Shown piece by piece: positions 8,221 through 15,073 of a DNA stretch of 34,558 nucleotides. The translations under genes and the position numbers were made by a program. Within the stretch, counting starts at the first letter, position 1. Every line of letters starts with the position of its first letter. The notes under the pieces are model-generated. The model saw nothing but the letters and a program-made list of their open reading frames with translations. It made no database searches and was not told the DNA's origin. Origin of the DNA: Bacillota bacterium (GTDB lineage Bacteria > Bacillota > Clostridia > Lachnospirales > Cellulosilyticaceae); contig JAEYPM010000103.1 of assembly GCA_023410675.1 (NCBI GenBank), positions 1-34,558 of the forward strand, given 5' to 3'.

Positions 8221-8991
8221 TTAGAATCCCTCCCCACCATAATCTCTTAGGCTTTTTCCAGTCAAGCTAAGAAATACTTCTTCTAAAGACATATTTGGGT
8301 TATCTGATGATACCAATGAAACAAGCTCTTGTTTTGTACCAAGGGCAATAATCTTTCCACTATCCATGATTGCGATTCGGTTGCAAAGTAGTTCAATTTC
8401 TTCCATATAGTGACTCGTATAAAGGATGGTGGTACCTTGTTTATTCAGAAGTTTTATTCTTTCTAATATGAAATTTCTAGACTGAGGATCGATACCAACT
8501 GTAGGCTCATCAAAAATAAGAAGATCAGGGTTATGACCTAATGCACAGGCAATGTTTAATCTTCTTTTCATACCCCCTGAAAAGGTTTTTGCAAAACTAT
8601 TTCTATGATCTGTAAGACCAACAAATGCTAATGCATGATTGATGGCTTCTTTAAGAGCCTTACCTTTAAGTCCATATAAACCTGCAAATAGCTCTATATT
8701 TTCCCATGCCTTAAGGTCACCATGAATGGCTAATTCTTGTGGAATAAGGCCAAGCCTTTCTTTGATTTCCTTCATATTATTTTTTGTGTTAAGACCAAAT
8801 ACAGATATATCACCAGCTGTTGGCCTAATAAGTGATGTAATAAGATTGATTGTTGTACTTTTTCCTGCACCATTAGGGCCTAAGAGTCCAAAAACTTCAC
8901 CTTTATTAATTGTTAAGTTGAGATGATCTACAACAGCTTTTTGCTCATATTTTTTAGTTAATCCTTTAATTTCTATTATGGTTTGATTCAT
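8221..8991 (-). CDS. ABC transporter ATP-binding protein (ABC-2 exporter)
   Basis: 256 aa, a single nucleotide-binding domain: Walker A GPNGAGKST (residues 38-46), Q-loop LIPQELAIHGDLK, signature FSGGMKRRL, Walker B LLIFDEPTVGIDP, H-switch YTSHYMEEIE. It closely follows the DrrA/CcmA-like exporter ATPase pattern. The start is the ATG at 8991 with AGGAGGTG just upstream; the earlier ATG at 9069 would translate through the ridA terminator. It is the first gene of a five-gene leftward operon (ATPase, two permeases, kinase, regulator), so the promoter should lie between 8992 and about 9045. Confidence 0.94.
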   Translation of the reverse strand: MNQTIIEIKGLTKKYEQKAVVDHLNLTINKGEVFGLLGPNGAGKSTTINLITSLIRPTAGDISVFGLNTKNNMKEIKERLGLIPQELAIHGDLKAWENIELFAGLYGLKGKALKEAINHALAFVGLTDHRNSFAKTFSGGMKRRLNIACALGHNPDLLIFDEPTVGIDPQSRNFILERIKLLNKQGTTILYTSHYMEEIELLCNRIAIMDSGKIIALGTKQELVSLVSSDNPNMSLEEVFLSLTGKSLRDYGGEGF

Positions 8992-9045
8992 ACAAACACC
9001 TCCTGAAATAAATAATACGCTTTTAGGAAGTCCTTTGTAAGTGTC

Positions 9046-9093
9046 AAAAGACCTAATCACCCATGACAAAAGTCATGGATCATTAGGCCTTTT
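9046..9093 (-). terminator. Rho-independent terminator downstream of ridA
   Basis: A two-part stem: CCATGAC/GTCATGG around an AAAA loop (9061-9078), extended by CCTAAT/ATTAGG and flanked by AAAAG/CTTTT. Read leftward it ends in TCTTTT. It insulates ridA from the ABC operon that starts 55 bases further on. Confidence 0.75.
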
Positions 9094-9115
9094 AGGTAAA
9101 CACTAAGAAAAACAA

Positions 9116-9496
9116 TTATCTTAAGCAAATGGATTCAATCTCTACTTTTGCACCAAGTGGCAATGCTGCTACTTGAAAGCATGAACGAGCAGGGAAAGGG
9201 GCATTAAAATAATCTTTATAAATCTCATTAACAGCAGCAAAATCTGCCATATCTGTAATAAAAACAGTTGTCTTTACTACATTGTCAAAAGAAAGTCCTG
9301 CTTCTTCCAAGATTCCTTTTATATTTTTAAATACTTGCACTGTCTGTTCTTTAATATCATCAGATACAAGTTTGCCTGTTGCTGGATCTATTGGAATTTG
9401 ACCAGATGTAAATACAAAGGGTGATGCATCTATTGCTTGAGAATATGGGCCAATAGCCTTAGGTGCGTTATTTGTTACAATTTCTTTTTTGTTCAT
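9116..9496 (-). CDS. ridA: RidA family enamine/imine deaminase
   Basis: 126 aa, full length for the YjgF/YER057c/UK114 family. RidA hydrolyses reactive 2-aminoacrylate and other enamines released by PLP enzymes, protecting the cytoplasm. Conserved pieces are APKAIGPYSQAI near the N-terminus, FTSGQIPIDPATGKL, and the C-terminal PARSCFQVAALPLGAKVEIESI with the catalytic Arg of PARS. The ATG at 9496 has AAGGAAGG about 8 bases upstream. It is a single-gene unit with its own terminator (9046-9093). Its transcript direction is opposite to the deacetylase genes to the right. Confidence 0.95.
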   Translation of the reverse strand: MNKKEIVTNNAPKAIGPYSQAIDASPFVFTSGQIPIDPATGKLVSDDIKEQTVQVFKNIKGILEEAGLSFDNVVKTTVFITDMADFAAVNEIYKDYFNAPFPARSCFQVAALPLGAKVEIESICLR

Positions 9497-9815
9497 ATAA
9501 ATACCTTCCTTATTATGATATAATTTGTAATGCTAAGTTTATTTCTTATTTTTACATAATAAATAATAGCAAGGACACTCAATAAAAACAAGGGTCAATT
9601 TCATCTAAAAAAGTATTATTTGAGCGATAAATAGGGTATTAGGAAAATTTTCCACAAATATTTAGAGAATATGGGGTGTAATTGTTTAGATAAATAGTAT
9701 ATAATTTAATTTATCATGTCAGTTTAATGAAATCTACATATATAGAATTCACATTTTGAACAAAAGTGATATTTGTGTGTTTATATGATTTTTATAGATA
9801 AGAGGTTATAAGAAT
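9497..9815. other. Divergent intergenic region ridA / TM-coiled-coil gene
   Basis: 319 bases, strongly AT-rich, with no credible ORF. It must hold the ridA promoter (leftward) and the promoter for 9816 (rightward). Several TATA-like boxes are present (for example TATAAT near 9700), but none has a convincing -35 at correct spacing. No hairpin terminator or repeat was seen. Confidence 0.5.
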
Positions 9816-10124
9816 ATGTATGTAAAGCCCGGTTATAGTAGTAAAAAGCCTAATATATTTTTGAAAATAGCATATGTTCTTGCTATACTTGTTATGATCA
9901 TTACGATTGCCTTAGCTGCAAGCTATTATTATGCCTATACGCAATTAAATAATCTTACTGAAACAACACAAATTATCAAAGTAGAGAGCGAAACCTTGCA
10001 GCAAAAGACATTAGAATTAGAAAAAGAAATAGAATCAAGTAAAAGAAAAAAAGAAGACTTAGAAAAGGATTTACTTCTAATAAAGCCGATAGAAATACCA
10101 GAAGGTTTTATGGATGAACAGTGA
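9816..10124 (+). CDS. Small single-pass membrane protein with coiled coil
   Basis: 102 aa, not recognised by family. Residues 17-40 form one TM helix (FLKIAYVLAILVMIITIALA). Residues about 44-88 form a heptad-rich, charged extracytoplasmic coiled coil (QQKTLELEKEIESSKRKKE), ending in a short acidic tail. It lies 35 bases upstream of the deacetylase gene, whose product has the same TM-plus-coiled-coil start. The two may therefore assemble through their coiled coils. The RBS is AGAGGT (9801-9806) before ATG 9816. FtsL/DivIC-like proteins share this shape, but no specific homology is evident. Confidence 0.72.
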   Translation: MYVKPGYSSKKPNIFLKIAYVLAILVMIITIALAASYYYAYTQLNNLTETTQIIKVESETLQQKTLELEKEIESSKRKKEDLEKDLLLIKPIEIPEGFMDEQ

Positions 10125-10159
10125 AAATAGACTATTAGTGGGAATGGTGACTTAAATTG

Positions 10160-11083
10160 ATGTATAAGAAAACAGGAAATGGTATTATTATAAAGCTGGT
10201 TTTTTTCGCAACGGCATTAATTTTTTCAGCAATATCAGTGTATCTTGCAATGGAATTAAAAGTAAAAATAGAGGATATTAACTTATCCCATCAAGAAATA
10301 GCAAGACTCGAAGAAGAAAAAAATAATTTGCAAAAAAAATTAGAAGCTCTTGAGACAGATAATAATAAATCAAAGAAGGAATTAGAAAACCTTGAAAAAG
10401 AGATAAATGACATTAAAAGGAGCAATCCTCAGTGGGAAAACATACTTAATGCAAAAGGAGATAAGATTGCCTATTTGACTTTTGATGATGGACCGAGTAA
10501 GAATACAGTTAAAATTTTAGATTTTTTAAAGCTGAATAATATTAAAGCAACCTTTTTTGTGATTTATTATGAAAACAGCGATGATATTTATAAAAGAATT
10601 GTAGATGAAGGGCATACACTTGCTATTCATTCTATGACACATAACTACAGTGCGATTTATCGAAATACAAATACTTTTATGCAAGATATTGAGAAATTAT
10701 CAAACCACTTATTTAGTGTAACAGGCGTGAAACCTAATGTTTTTAGGTTTCCAGGAGGCTCTAACAATAGAATAAGTATTAGGTATGGTGGGCACAATCT
10801 TATGAACCAAATTATACCTAAAGTTGAAGAGGCAGGGTATACGTATTTTGACTGGAATGTAGACTCTAGAGATGCAGACAAGAATGTGCAAGATAAAGAA
10901 GTGATAGTACAGTCTGTTTTAGAAGGGGCTAAAGACAAAACAAGTGCCATTATTCTTATGCATGATGCAGCCCCTAAGACGACTACAGTAGAGGCACTTC
11001 CAGAAGTTATTGAAGGGTTAAGAGCACAAGGATTTTTATTTGAACAATTAACGCCAAATTCGCCACTTGTTCAGTTTCAATAA
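10160..11083 (+). CDS. Membrane-anchored polysaccharide deacetylase (CE4/NodB)
   Basis: 307 aa. A TM anchor (residues 9-28) and a coiled coil (about 38-88) are followed by a NodB-homology domain, so the catalytic part acts outside the membrane on peptidoglycan or another N-acetylated glycan. CE4 motifs are complete: LTFDDGPSKNT (catalytic base and metal Asp), HSMTHNYS (metal His pair), VFRFPGGSNN, WNVDSRDA and ILMHDAAPKTTT. The TTG at 10157 could also initiate, but the ATG at 10160 is the natural start. It follows the small TM/coiled-coil gene and is closed by a strong terminator. PgdA-like GlcNAc deacetylation is the likely reaction; the substrate is not proven. Confidence 0.92.
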   Translation: MYKKTGNGIIIKLVFFATALIFSAISVYLAMELKVKIEDINLSHQEIARLEEEKNNLQKKLEALETDNNKSKKELENLEKEINDIKRSNPQWENILNAKGDKIAYLTFDDGPSKNTVKILDFLKLNNIKATFFVIYYENSDDIYKRIVDEGHTLAIHSMTHNYSAIYRNTNTFMQDIEKLSNHLFSVTGVKPNVFRFPGGSNNRISIRYGGHNLMNQIIPKVEEAGYTYFDWNVDSRDADKNVQDKEVIVQSVLEGAKDKTSAIILMHDAAPKTTTVEALPEVIEGLRAQGFLFEQLTPNSPLVQFQ

Positions 11084-11101
11084 CTATAAATGAATATAGA
11101 G

Positions 11102-11130
11102 AAAAGCCACAAGCAGTGCTTGTGGCTTTT
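11102..11130 (+). terminator. Rho-independent terminator after deacetylase gene
   Basis: A perfect 13-bp stem AAAAGCCACAAGC / GCTTGTGGCTTTT with loop AGT; the T-run is the stem's 3' end. Confidence 0.88.
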
Positions 11131-11297
11131 CAACTTAGCTCATTGTTGTTCTGAACATTTAAGCATACAAAGTATTAAGCCACTAAGTCTGATGGCTCAA
11201 TACCTAAACAGTATAACAAGAATATAATGACGAACTATGTCGAAAAAGTGAACATTTTGTAAACTGAATCTAAATCAATAATCTAAAGTAAACCTAC

Positions 11298-11327
11298 TTG
11301 CAAGTATGGAAGTGTGTCGTGTATAAT
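11298..11327 (+). promoter_or_regulatory. Sigma-A promoter for the DUF3881 gene
   Basis: TTGCAA (11298-11303), 18-base spacer, TATAAT (11322-11327), 47 bases before the ATG at 11375. Confidence 0.6.
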
Positions 11328-11374
11328 AAGCTAAACACCATGTGTAATTAAAAGATGTGGGGAGGAGGATGCTT

Positions 11375-12253
11375 ATGGAATCTCCAATTACCGCACTAGG
11401 ATTTTCAGGTATAGATAAAGAGTATAAGCTAGAAGAAATAGTAGGAGAAATACTTGATTCACCAACGAAACAGATGGCTACAAAGCTTCAAAAAAAAGGT
11501 ATAGTAGCAGAATATTATAAGCAATTTGATGAAGATGTCTATATGATGGTAAGAATAGTGGTTGAAGCAAAAGCAAAAGAAACAAAAATAGAAGTAGAGC
11601 AATGTGAGCCTTATGTAGACACTGCAAATACATTAGACGTAGAAGAGGTCATGGTAGAATGTGTTGATGATAACTATACATACTATGTTATCTGCGAAGA
11701 AAAAGAAACTGGAATGCAACTTATATTTTGGTTACAAAATGTAGTTGAGTATCTGGATAATGAAGAGGTTAATTATAAGTATAACAAGATACATGTAGTA
11801 GGGCTAGCTATGGAGGGAACCATCATACTACCTATAGAAAAGGATGAAGATGACGAAACTTTTGAAAGAGAGGAAAGAGAAAAACTTAAGGTTATTCTTC
11901 AAAAAATTAGAGATGGTGATGAAGAAGCGAGACATCTTTTAGAAGAGGAAGAAAAGGAACTTGATGAACAGCTAAAAGAGCGCCTTAAAGAAGAAGACTT
12001 TCTATCTATTATGAGTGGTTATTTTATTCCGACTACATTAGTGGATGCAACTTATGCTATACTGGGAGAAATTAAGCATATTAGTAAAAGGAAAAATAGT
12101 AAGACCGATGAAGAGATGTATCTTTTTACACTCAATGTTAATGATATGGATTTAGAAATTATGATTAATGAAAAACTGTTAGTGGGTATACCAAGTGTAG
12201 GGATGCGTTTTATGGGAACATGTTGGCTACAAGGCACTTTAGACATGGGCTAA
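11375..12253 (+). CDS. DUF3881 family protein
   Basis: 292 aa, soluble, strongly acidic, with a Glu/Lys-rich helical stretch at about residues 160-210 (EREEREKLKVILQKIRDGDE). It has no signal peptide or TM helices. The opening MESPITALGFSGIDKEYKLEEIV and overall length match the DUF3881 family of Lachnospirales-type clostridia, whose function is not established. GGAGGAGG (11361-11368) sits 6 bases before ATG 11375; upstream in-frame starts at 11357 and 11369 are in or too near the RBS. It is monocistronic, followed by the tRNA-Arg unit. The C-terminal part (LVDATYAILGEIKHISKRK) looks like a small beta domain. Confidence 0.8.
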   Translation: MESPITALGFSGIDKEYKLEEIVGEILDSPTKQMATKLQKKGIVAEYYKQFDEDVYMMVRIVVEAKAKETKIEVEQCEPYVDTANTLDVEEVMVECVDDNYTYYVICEEKETGMQLIFWLQNVVEYLDNEEVNYKYNKIHVVGLAMEGTIILPIEKDEDDETFEREEREKLKVILQKIRDGDEEARHLLEEEEKELDEQLKERLKEEDFLSIMSGYFIPTTLVDATYAILGEIKHISKRKNSKTDEEMYLFTLNVNDMDLEIMINEKLLVGIPSVGMRFMGTCWLQGTLDMG

Positions 12254-12276
12254 AGTAAAAGGCACTGCATAAATAC

Positions 12277-12305
12277 TTGACGAATAGTTGATAAAGTCGT
12301 AATAT
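12277..12305 (+). promoter_or_regulatory. Sigma-A promoter of tRNA-Arg
   Basis: TTGACG (12277-12282), 17-base spacer, TAATAT (12300-12305). Transcription would begin near 12312, just ahead of the 12319-12353 hairpin and 64 bases before the tRNA. Confidence 0.6.
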
Positions 12306-12318
12306 ATAAGTACGTCTT

Positions 12319-12353
12319 TAAATTTGTCCATGGGGATCCCGTGGACAAATTTA
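12319..12353 (+). repeat. Near-perfect 16-bp inverted repeat in the tRNA leader
   Basis: TAAATTTGTCCATGGG pairs with CCCGTGGACAAATTTA around a GAT loop, with one G-T wobble. It lies between the -10 box and the mature tRNA 5' end, so it would form a hairpin in the precursor leader. There is no U-run after it, so a simple terminator is unlikely in either direction. It could guide 5' processing, be a REP-like element, or bind a protein. Confidence 0.7.
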
Positions 12354-12375
12354 GTGTTGTGTAAGAAGATAATAT

Positions 12376-12449
12376 GTTTCCGTAGCTCAGAAGGATAGAG
12401 CGACCGCCTCCTAAGCGGTAGGCCGTGGGTTCAATTCCCGCCGGGAACA
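12376..12449 (+). tRNA. tRNA-Arg (anticodon CCU)
   Basis: A complete cloverleaf can be drawn. Acceptor GTTTCCG / CGGGAAC (one T-G pair), D-arm GCTC...GAGC, anticodon stem ACCGC/GCGGT with loop CTCCTAA (anticodon CCT, reading AGG), T-arm GTGGG TTCAATT CCCGC, discriminator A. CCA is not encoded. An ORF antisense to it (MMFPAGIEPTAYRLGG...) is the familiar spurious tRNA-antisense translation. Confidence 0.96.
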
Positions 12450-12460
12450 TCACAAGTCAT

Positions 12461-12494
12461 ACCGAAGACCATTGTTTAAGGGTTTTCGGTTTTT
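12461..12494 (+). terminator. Rho-independent terminator of tRNA-Arg
   Basis: A 10-bp stem ACCGAAGACC / GGTTTTCGGT (one wobble), a 10-base loop, then TTTT. It starts 12 bases after the tRNA. Confidence 0.85.
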
Positions 12495-12555
12495 GTTATA
12501 TTCGGATTTGTTTTATAGAGCCTTGAGTTTGTATTAAAGGATGGGGGAATGAAGG

Positions 12556-13581
12556 ATGAAGGATTTTAAAGAATTGCTAGATGAACCGCAGTACAATTTT
12601 TTAAAGTCACATGAGCGGCTTGGAAGACGTATTATGCTACTAGGACTGGGTGGCAGTTATGCCTATGGAACAAATAATGAATTCAGTGATATTGATTTTA
12701 GGGGCATTACTTTAAATAAACCATCAGATTTAATAGGTCTTACTCAGTTTGAGCAGTATGAAGATCAGCACACAGATACAGTTATTTACTCGTTTAATAA
12801 GATGGTAAAACTTTTACTGGAGTGTAATCCTAATACCTGTGAAATTTTAGGGCTTGATGAAGAGCAGTACTTAATTAAGTCTTCTCTTGGTCAGGAACTT
12901 TTAGATCATGCTAGTCTTTTTCTTTCAAAACGTGCAGCAAAGTCTTTTGGTGGCTATGCAGGGGCACAGCTAAGAAGACTTCAAAATGCTATTGCAAGAG
13001 ATGCTATGCCTCAAAAAGAACGAGAAACACATATTTTAAACTCAGTAAAAAATGCACTAGATGATTTTAATCATAAATATCAGCTACTTGATAAAGGCAG
13101 CATAAGACTTTATATTGATCAAGCAGAAAATCCCCAAATGGAGACAGAAATATTTATGGATGCTCATTATCAGCATTTACCTCTCCGGGATTATGTAGGT
13201 ATGTGGGCTTCTATGCAAAATGTAGTTAAGGACTATGATAAGATCGGAAAATGTAATCATAAGAAAGATGACAATCACTTAAATAAACATGCAATGCACC
13301 TTATTCGCTTATTTATGATGGCAATTGATATCTTAGAAAAGGGTGAAATAAAGACAAATAGGAGAGATGATTTAGATCTGCTTATGAAGATACGAACAGG
13401 TGACTTCTTAAAAGAAGATAGAACATTCAAGAAAGAATTTTATGATATTCTTAGTGATTATGAGCTACGTCTAGAGAAAGTCACAAAAGAAAGTATTTTG
13501 CCTGATAACCCTGATATGGAGAAAGTAGAGGCCTTTGTTGAGTATGTTAATCGTAAGGCAATAGAGGGGGAATACTTTTAG
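12556..13581 (+). CDS. Pol-beta superfamily nucleotidyltransferase (COG3541 / RlaP-like)
   Basis: 341 aa. The N-terminus carries the minimal nucleotidyltransferase motif GGSYAYGTNNEFSDIDFRG (residues 32-50), with the GS helix and the two metal-binding Asp residues of SDIDFRG. The long C-terminal part is helical (HLNKHAMHLIRLFMMAIDIL). This layout fits the COG3541/PF10127 'predicted nucleotidyltransferase' family, proposed by comparative genomics to act in RNA repair; the substrate is unproven. GGGGGA precedes the ATG at 12556. It sits directly after tRNA-Arg, with no RNA ligase or other repair gene nearby, so the pathway link is only suggestive. Confidence 0.85.
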   Translation: MKDFKELLDEPQYNFLKSHERLGRRIMLLGLGGSYAYGTNNEFSDIDFRGITLNKPSDLIGLTQFEQYEDQHTDTVIYSFNKMVKLLLECNPNTCEILGLDEEQYLIKSSLGQELLDHASLFLSKRAAKSFGGYAGAQLRRLQNAIARDAMPQKERETHILNSVKNALDDFNHKYQLLDKGSIRLYIDQAENPQMETEIFMDAHYQHLPLRDYVGMWASMQNVVKDYDKIGKCNHKKDDNHLNKHAMHLIRLFMMAIDILEKGEIKTNRRDDLDLLMKIRTGDFLKEDRTFKKEFYDILSDYELRLEKVTKESILPDNPDMEKVEAFVEYVNRKAIEGEYF

Positions 13582-13879
13582 TGATTTTATCACCAGTGAT
13601 ATACTATTAACAATTAGGCGTGATATTGAAGATTTTATGGAAAAAAGAAATCGATTCTAATATATTAAAGGCGTTGAGATGAGAAATCTTAATGTCCTTA
13701 ATTTTTACATAAAATAAAAATTTTTTTATTTCATTATGAATTTCTTATAATTGTCACTTATTCTATAAATATAATTCTTATATCTTGTTTCTCTATAAAT
13801 ATAATTCTTATATCTTGTTTCTCTATAAGTGAAACAGAGAAAGGCGATGATATAAAATAATTTATAAGAAGGAGTGATT
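13582..13879. other. AT-rich intergenic region with tandem repeats
   Basis: No supported gene. A short open stretch at 13565-13660, ending ...IEDFMEKRNRF, has no start codon and is probably a remnant or chance. The 3' half holds the 30-bp tandem repeats described separately, and a good RBS (AAGGAGTG, 13869-13876) for the frameshifted gene. Confidence 0.5.
13762..13828. repeat. Two exact tandem 30-bp repeats plus partial third copy
   Basis: Units at 13762-13791 and 13792-13821 are identical, beginning TCTATAAATATAATTC and ending ATCTTGTTTC; a third copy is started (TCTATAA, 13822-13828). Each unit contains a TATAAT box, so the duplication multiplies a potential -10 element 60-110 bases ahead of the ORF at 13880. 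Confidence 0.85.
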
Positions 13880-14196
13880 ATGAAAAAGAAAACAATGGTG
13901 AAATTAATATTTGCAGCAATATTTTTTGGGGAGATGAAGGTGCAAGCAAAAATTTGAAAGAAGTAGTAGCACGAAATGCGATAGTTGTTTATTCAGTGTT
14001 AGTTATGGTATTTAACACCTTAGTTACTATTTTTCTGCCGATTGTTTCAAAAACTACGGATATGTCTACATATAGTGTTGAGCTTACTACGGATATTGGG
14101 GCTACGAATACGAGTAAAGTCATAAAGTATGAGGTTGTTTCTATAGAAAAAAGCTATATTGAAATGGATTTACAGATTGAATATTATAGGGTATAA
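13880..14196 (+). pseudogene. Frameshifted small secreted/membrane protein
   Basis: A good RBS (AAGGAGTG) precedes ATG 13880, which encodes a signal-peptide-like start (MKKKTMVKLIFAAIFFGEMK then VQAKI) that stops at 13956-13958. From the AAAAA tract at about 13948-13952 the neighbouring frame stays open to 14196, giving KEVVARNAIVV, a hydrophobic stretch and a soluble tail ending LQIEYYRV. One base of slippage in the A-run would fuse both parts into about 105 aa. It could be a frameshift mutation, a sequencing indel, or a contingency tract. The alternative of a real TTG-started 80-aa ORF at 13954 has no RBS. The family is not recognised. Confidence 0.45.
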
Positions 14197-14219
14197 TCAG
14201 AAAAGAAAATATGTACTTA

Positions 14220-14268
14220 TTATAAAATTTACATAATACAACTAAATTTAACTGCGTAAATTTTATAA
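14220..14268. repeat. 13-bp perfect inverted repeat upstream of stalk-domain gene
   Basis: TTATAAAATTTAC (14220-14232) is the exact reverse complement of GTAAATTTTATAA (14256-14268), separated by 23 bases. It lies 30 bases before ATG 14298. It could be an operator or a weak stem-loop; no U-run follows. Confidence 0.6.
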
Positions 14269-14297
14269 AAATATCAATCTGTATAAGGAGTAAATAT

Positions 14298-14915
14298 ATG
14301 AAAAAAATAGTATTGTTGTTGGCAACGCTTTCTATAGCTTTTACTGTTGGAGCAGCTACAGGAACACGAATTAGTGCAATGTTACAAAATCAAAGGGTTT
14401 ACTTTAATGGCGATTATTATACTGAAAGGGTTATCAGTTATAATGGCACAACCTATGTACCCCTTAGAAGATTTAGTAATATGCTTGATGTACCCGTTAA
14501 TTATCAAAATAATGTGATTTACTTAGGGGATGATGGGGTAACCAATGGACAAACATCTATACCTACACCAAGTATTCAGACAAATTCTCCAGTCGTTATT
14601 AATGATGCAAGACTTTCATACAATTCTGATGGAGAAGAATGTATTGTTTTAGATGTAACTTTTTATAACAATTCAGGAGAGACAACATCACTTTATGGCT
14701 CATCTTATGCAATAAATGCTTATCAAAATGGCTATAAGTTATATGAGTCTCCTAACGATCCGAATGCAAATGGTCCACTTACTACTGTAAGACCAGGTGG
14801 TTCTATAAGCTTTAAATGTTATTTTGTGTTAGAAGGTTCATCTCCAGTCAATGTCAAAATTGATAACTGGGTAAAGGGCAATATGTTAATTGATAGAACA
14901 TACAATATATATTAA
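14298..14915 (+). CDS. Secreted protein with copper-amine-oxidase-N-like stalk domain
   Basis: 205 aa. Signal peptide residues 1-20 (MKKIVLLLATLSIAFTVGAA). Residues about 25-75 match the stalk/copper amine oxidase N-terminal-like repeat common in clostridial surface proteins (YFNGDYYTERVISYNGTTYVPLRRFSNML). A Thr/Ser/Pro linker follows, then a beta-sandwich module of DUF4352/DUF5067 type (ECIVLDVTFYNNSGE, then RPGGSISFKCYFVLEG). No sortase or other anchor is visible, so it is likely released or wall-associated. GGAG at 14285-14288 is the RBS. It is monocistronic. The function is unknown, probably binding or structural at the cell surface. Confidence 0.75.
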   Translation: MKKIVLLLATLSIAFTVGAATGTRISAMLQNQRVYFNGDYYTERVISYNGTTYVPLRRFSNMLDVPVNYQNNVIYLGDDGVTNGQTSIPTPSIQTNSPVVINDARLSYNSDGEECIVLDVTFYNNSGETTSLYGSSYAINAYQNGYKLYESPNDPNANGPLTTVRPGGSISFKCYFVLEGSSPVNVKIDNWVKGNMLIDRTYNIY

Positions 14916-15011
14916 GATAATATGTAGATTACATATAGAAAATCAAATCAAATCAAATGAATTTACAGCGTATAAATTAATAGTTAACAAGTAAATTCTA
15001 TATAATGCGTC

Positions 15012-15045
15012 AATAGGACCGAGGATAAGCCTTGGTCTTATTTTA
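15012..15045 (+). terminator. Rho-independent terminator after stalk-domain gene
   Basis: GACCGAGG / CCTTGGTC (one G-T pair) with loop ATAAG, then TTATTTT. It lies 29 bases before the methyltransferase ATG, so it could also act as a leader attenuator for that gene. Confidence 0.7.
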
Positions 15046-15073
15046 ATAGAATTTTATTAAGGATGGCTGACAA

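Noticed and set aside
12250..12453. Leftward 67-aa ORF starting MMFPAGIEPTAYRLGG
   Set aside because: It is the antisense of tRNA-Arg, a familiar false gene; no RBS.
13565..13660. Short open frame ending IEDFMEKRNRF after the nucleotidyltransferase
   Set aside because: No start codon or RBS; an upstream stop separates it from the nucleotidyltransferase frame.
13948..13958. Programmed -1 frameshift at the A-tract
   Set aside because: The A5T3 tract is not a canonical X-XXY-YYZ heptamer in the correct phase, and no downstream stimulatory hairpin is apparent; mutation or slippage is simpler.
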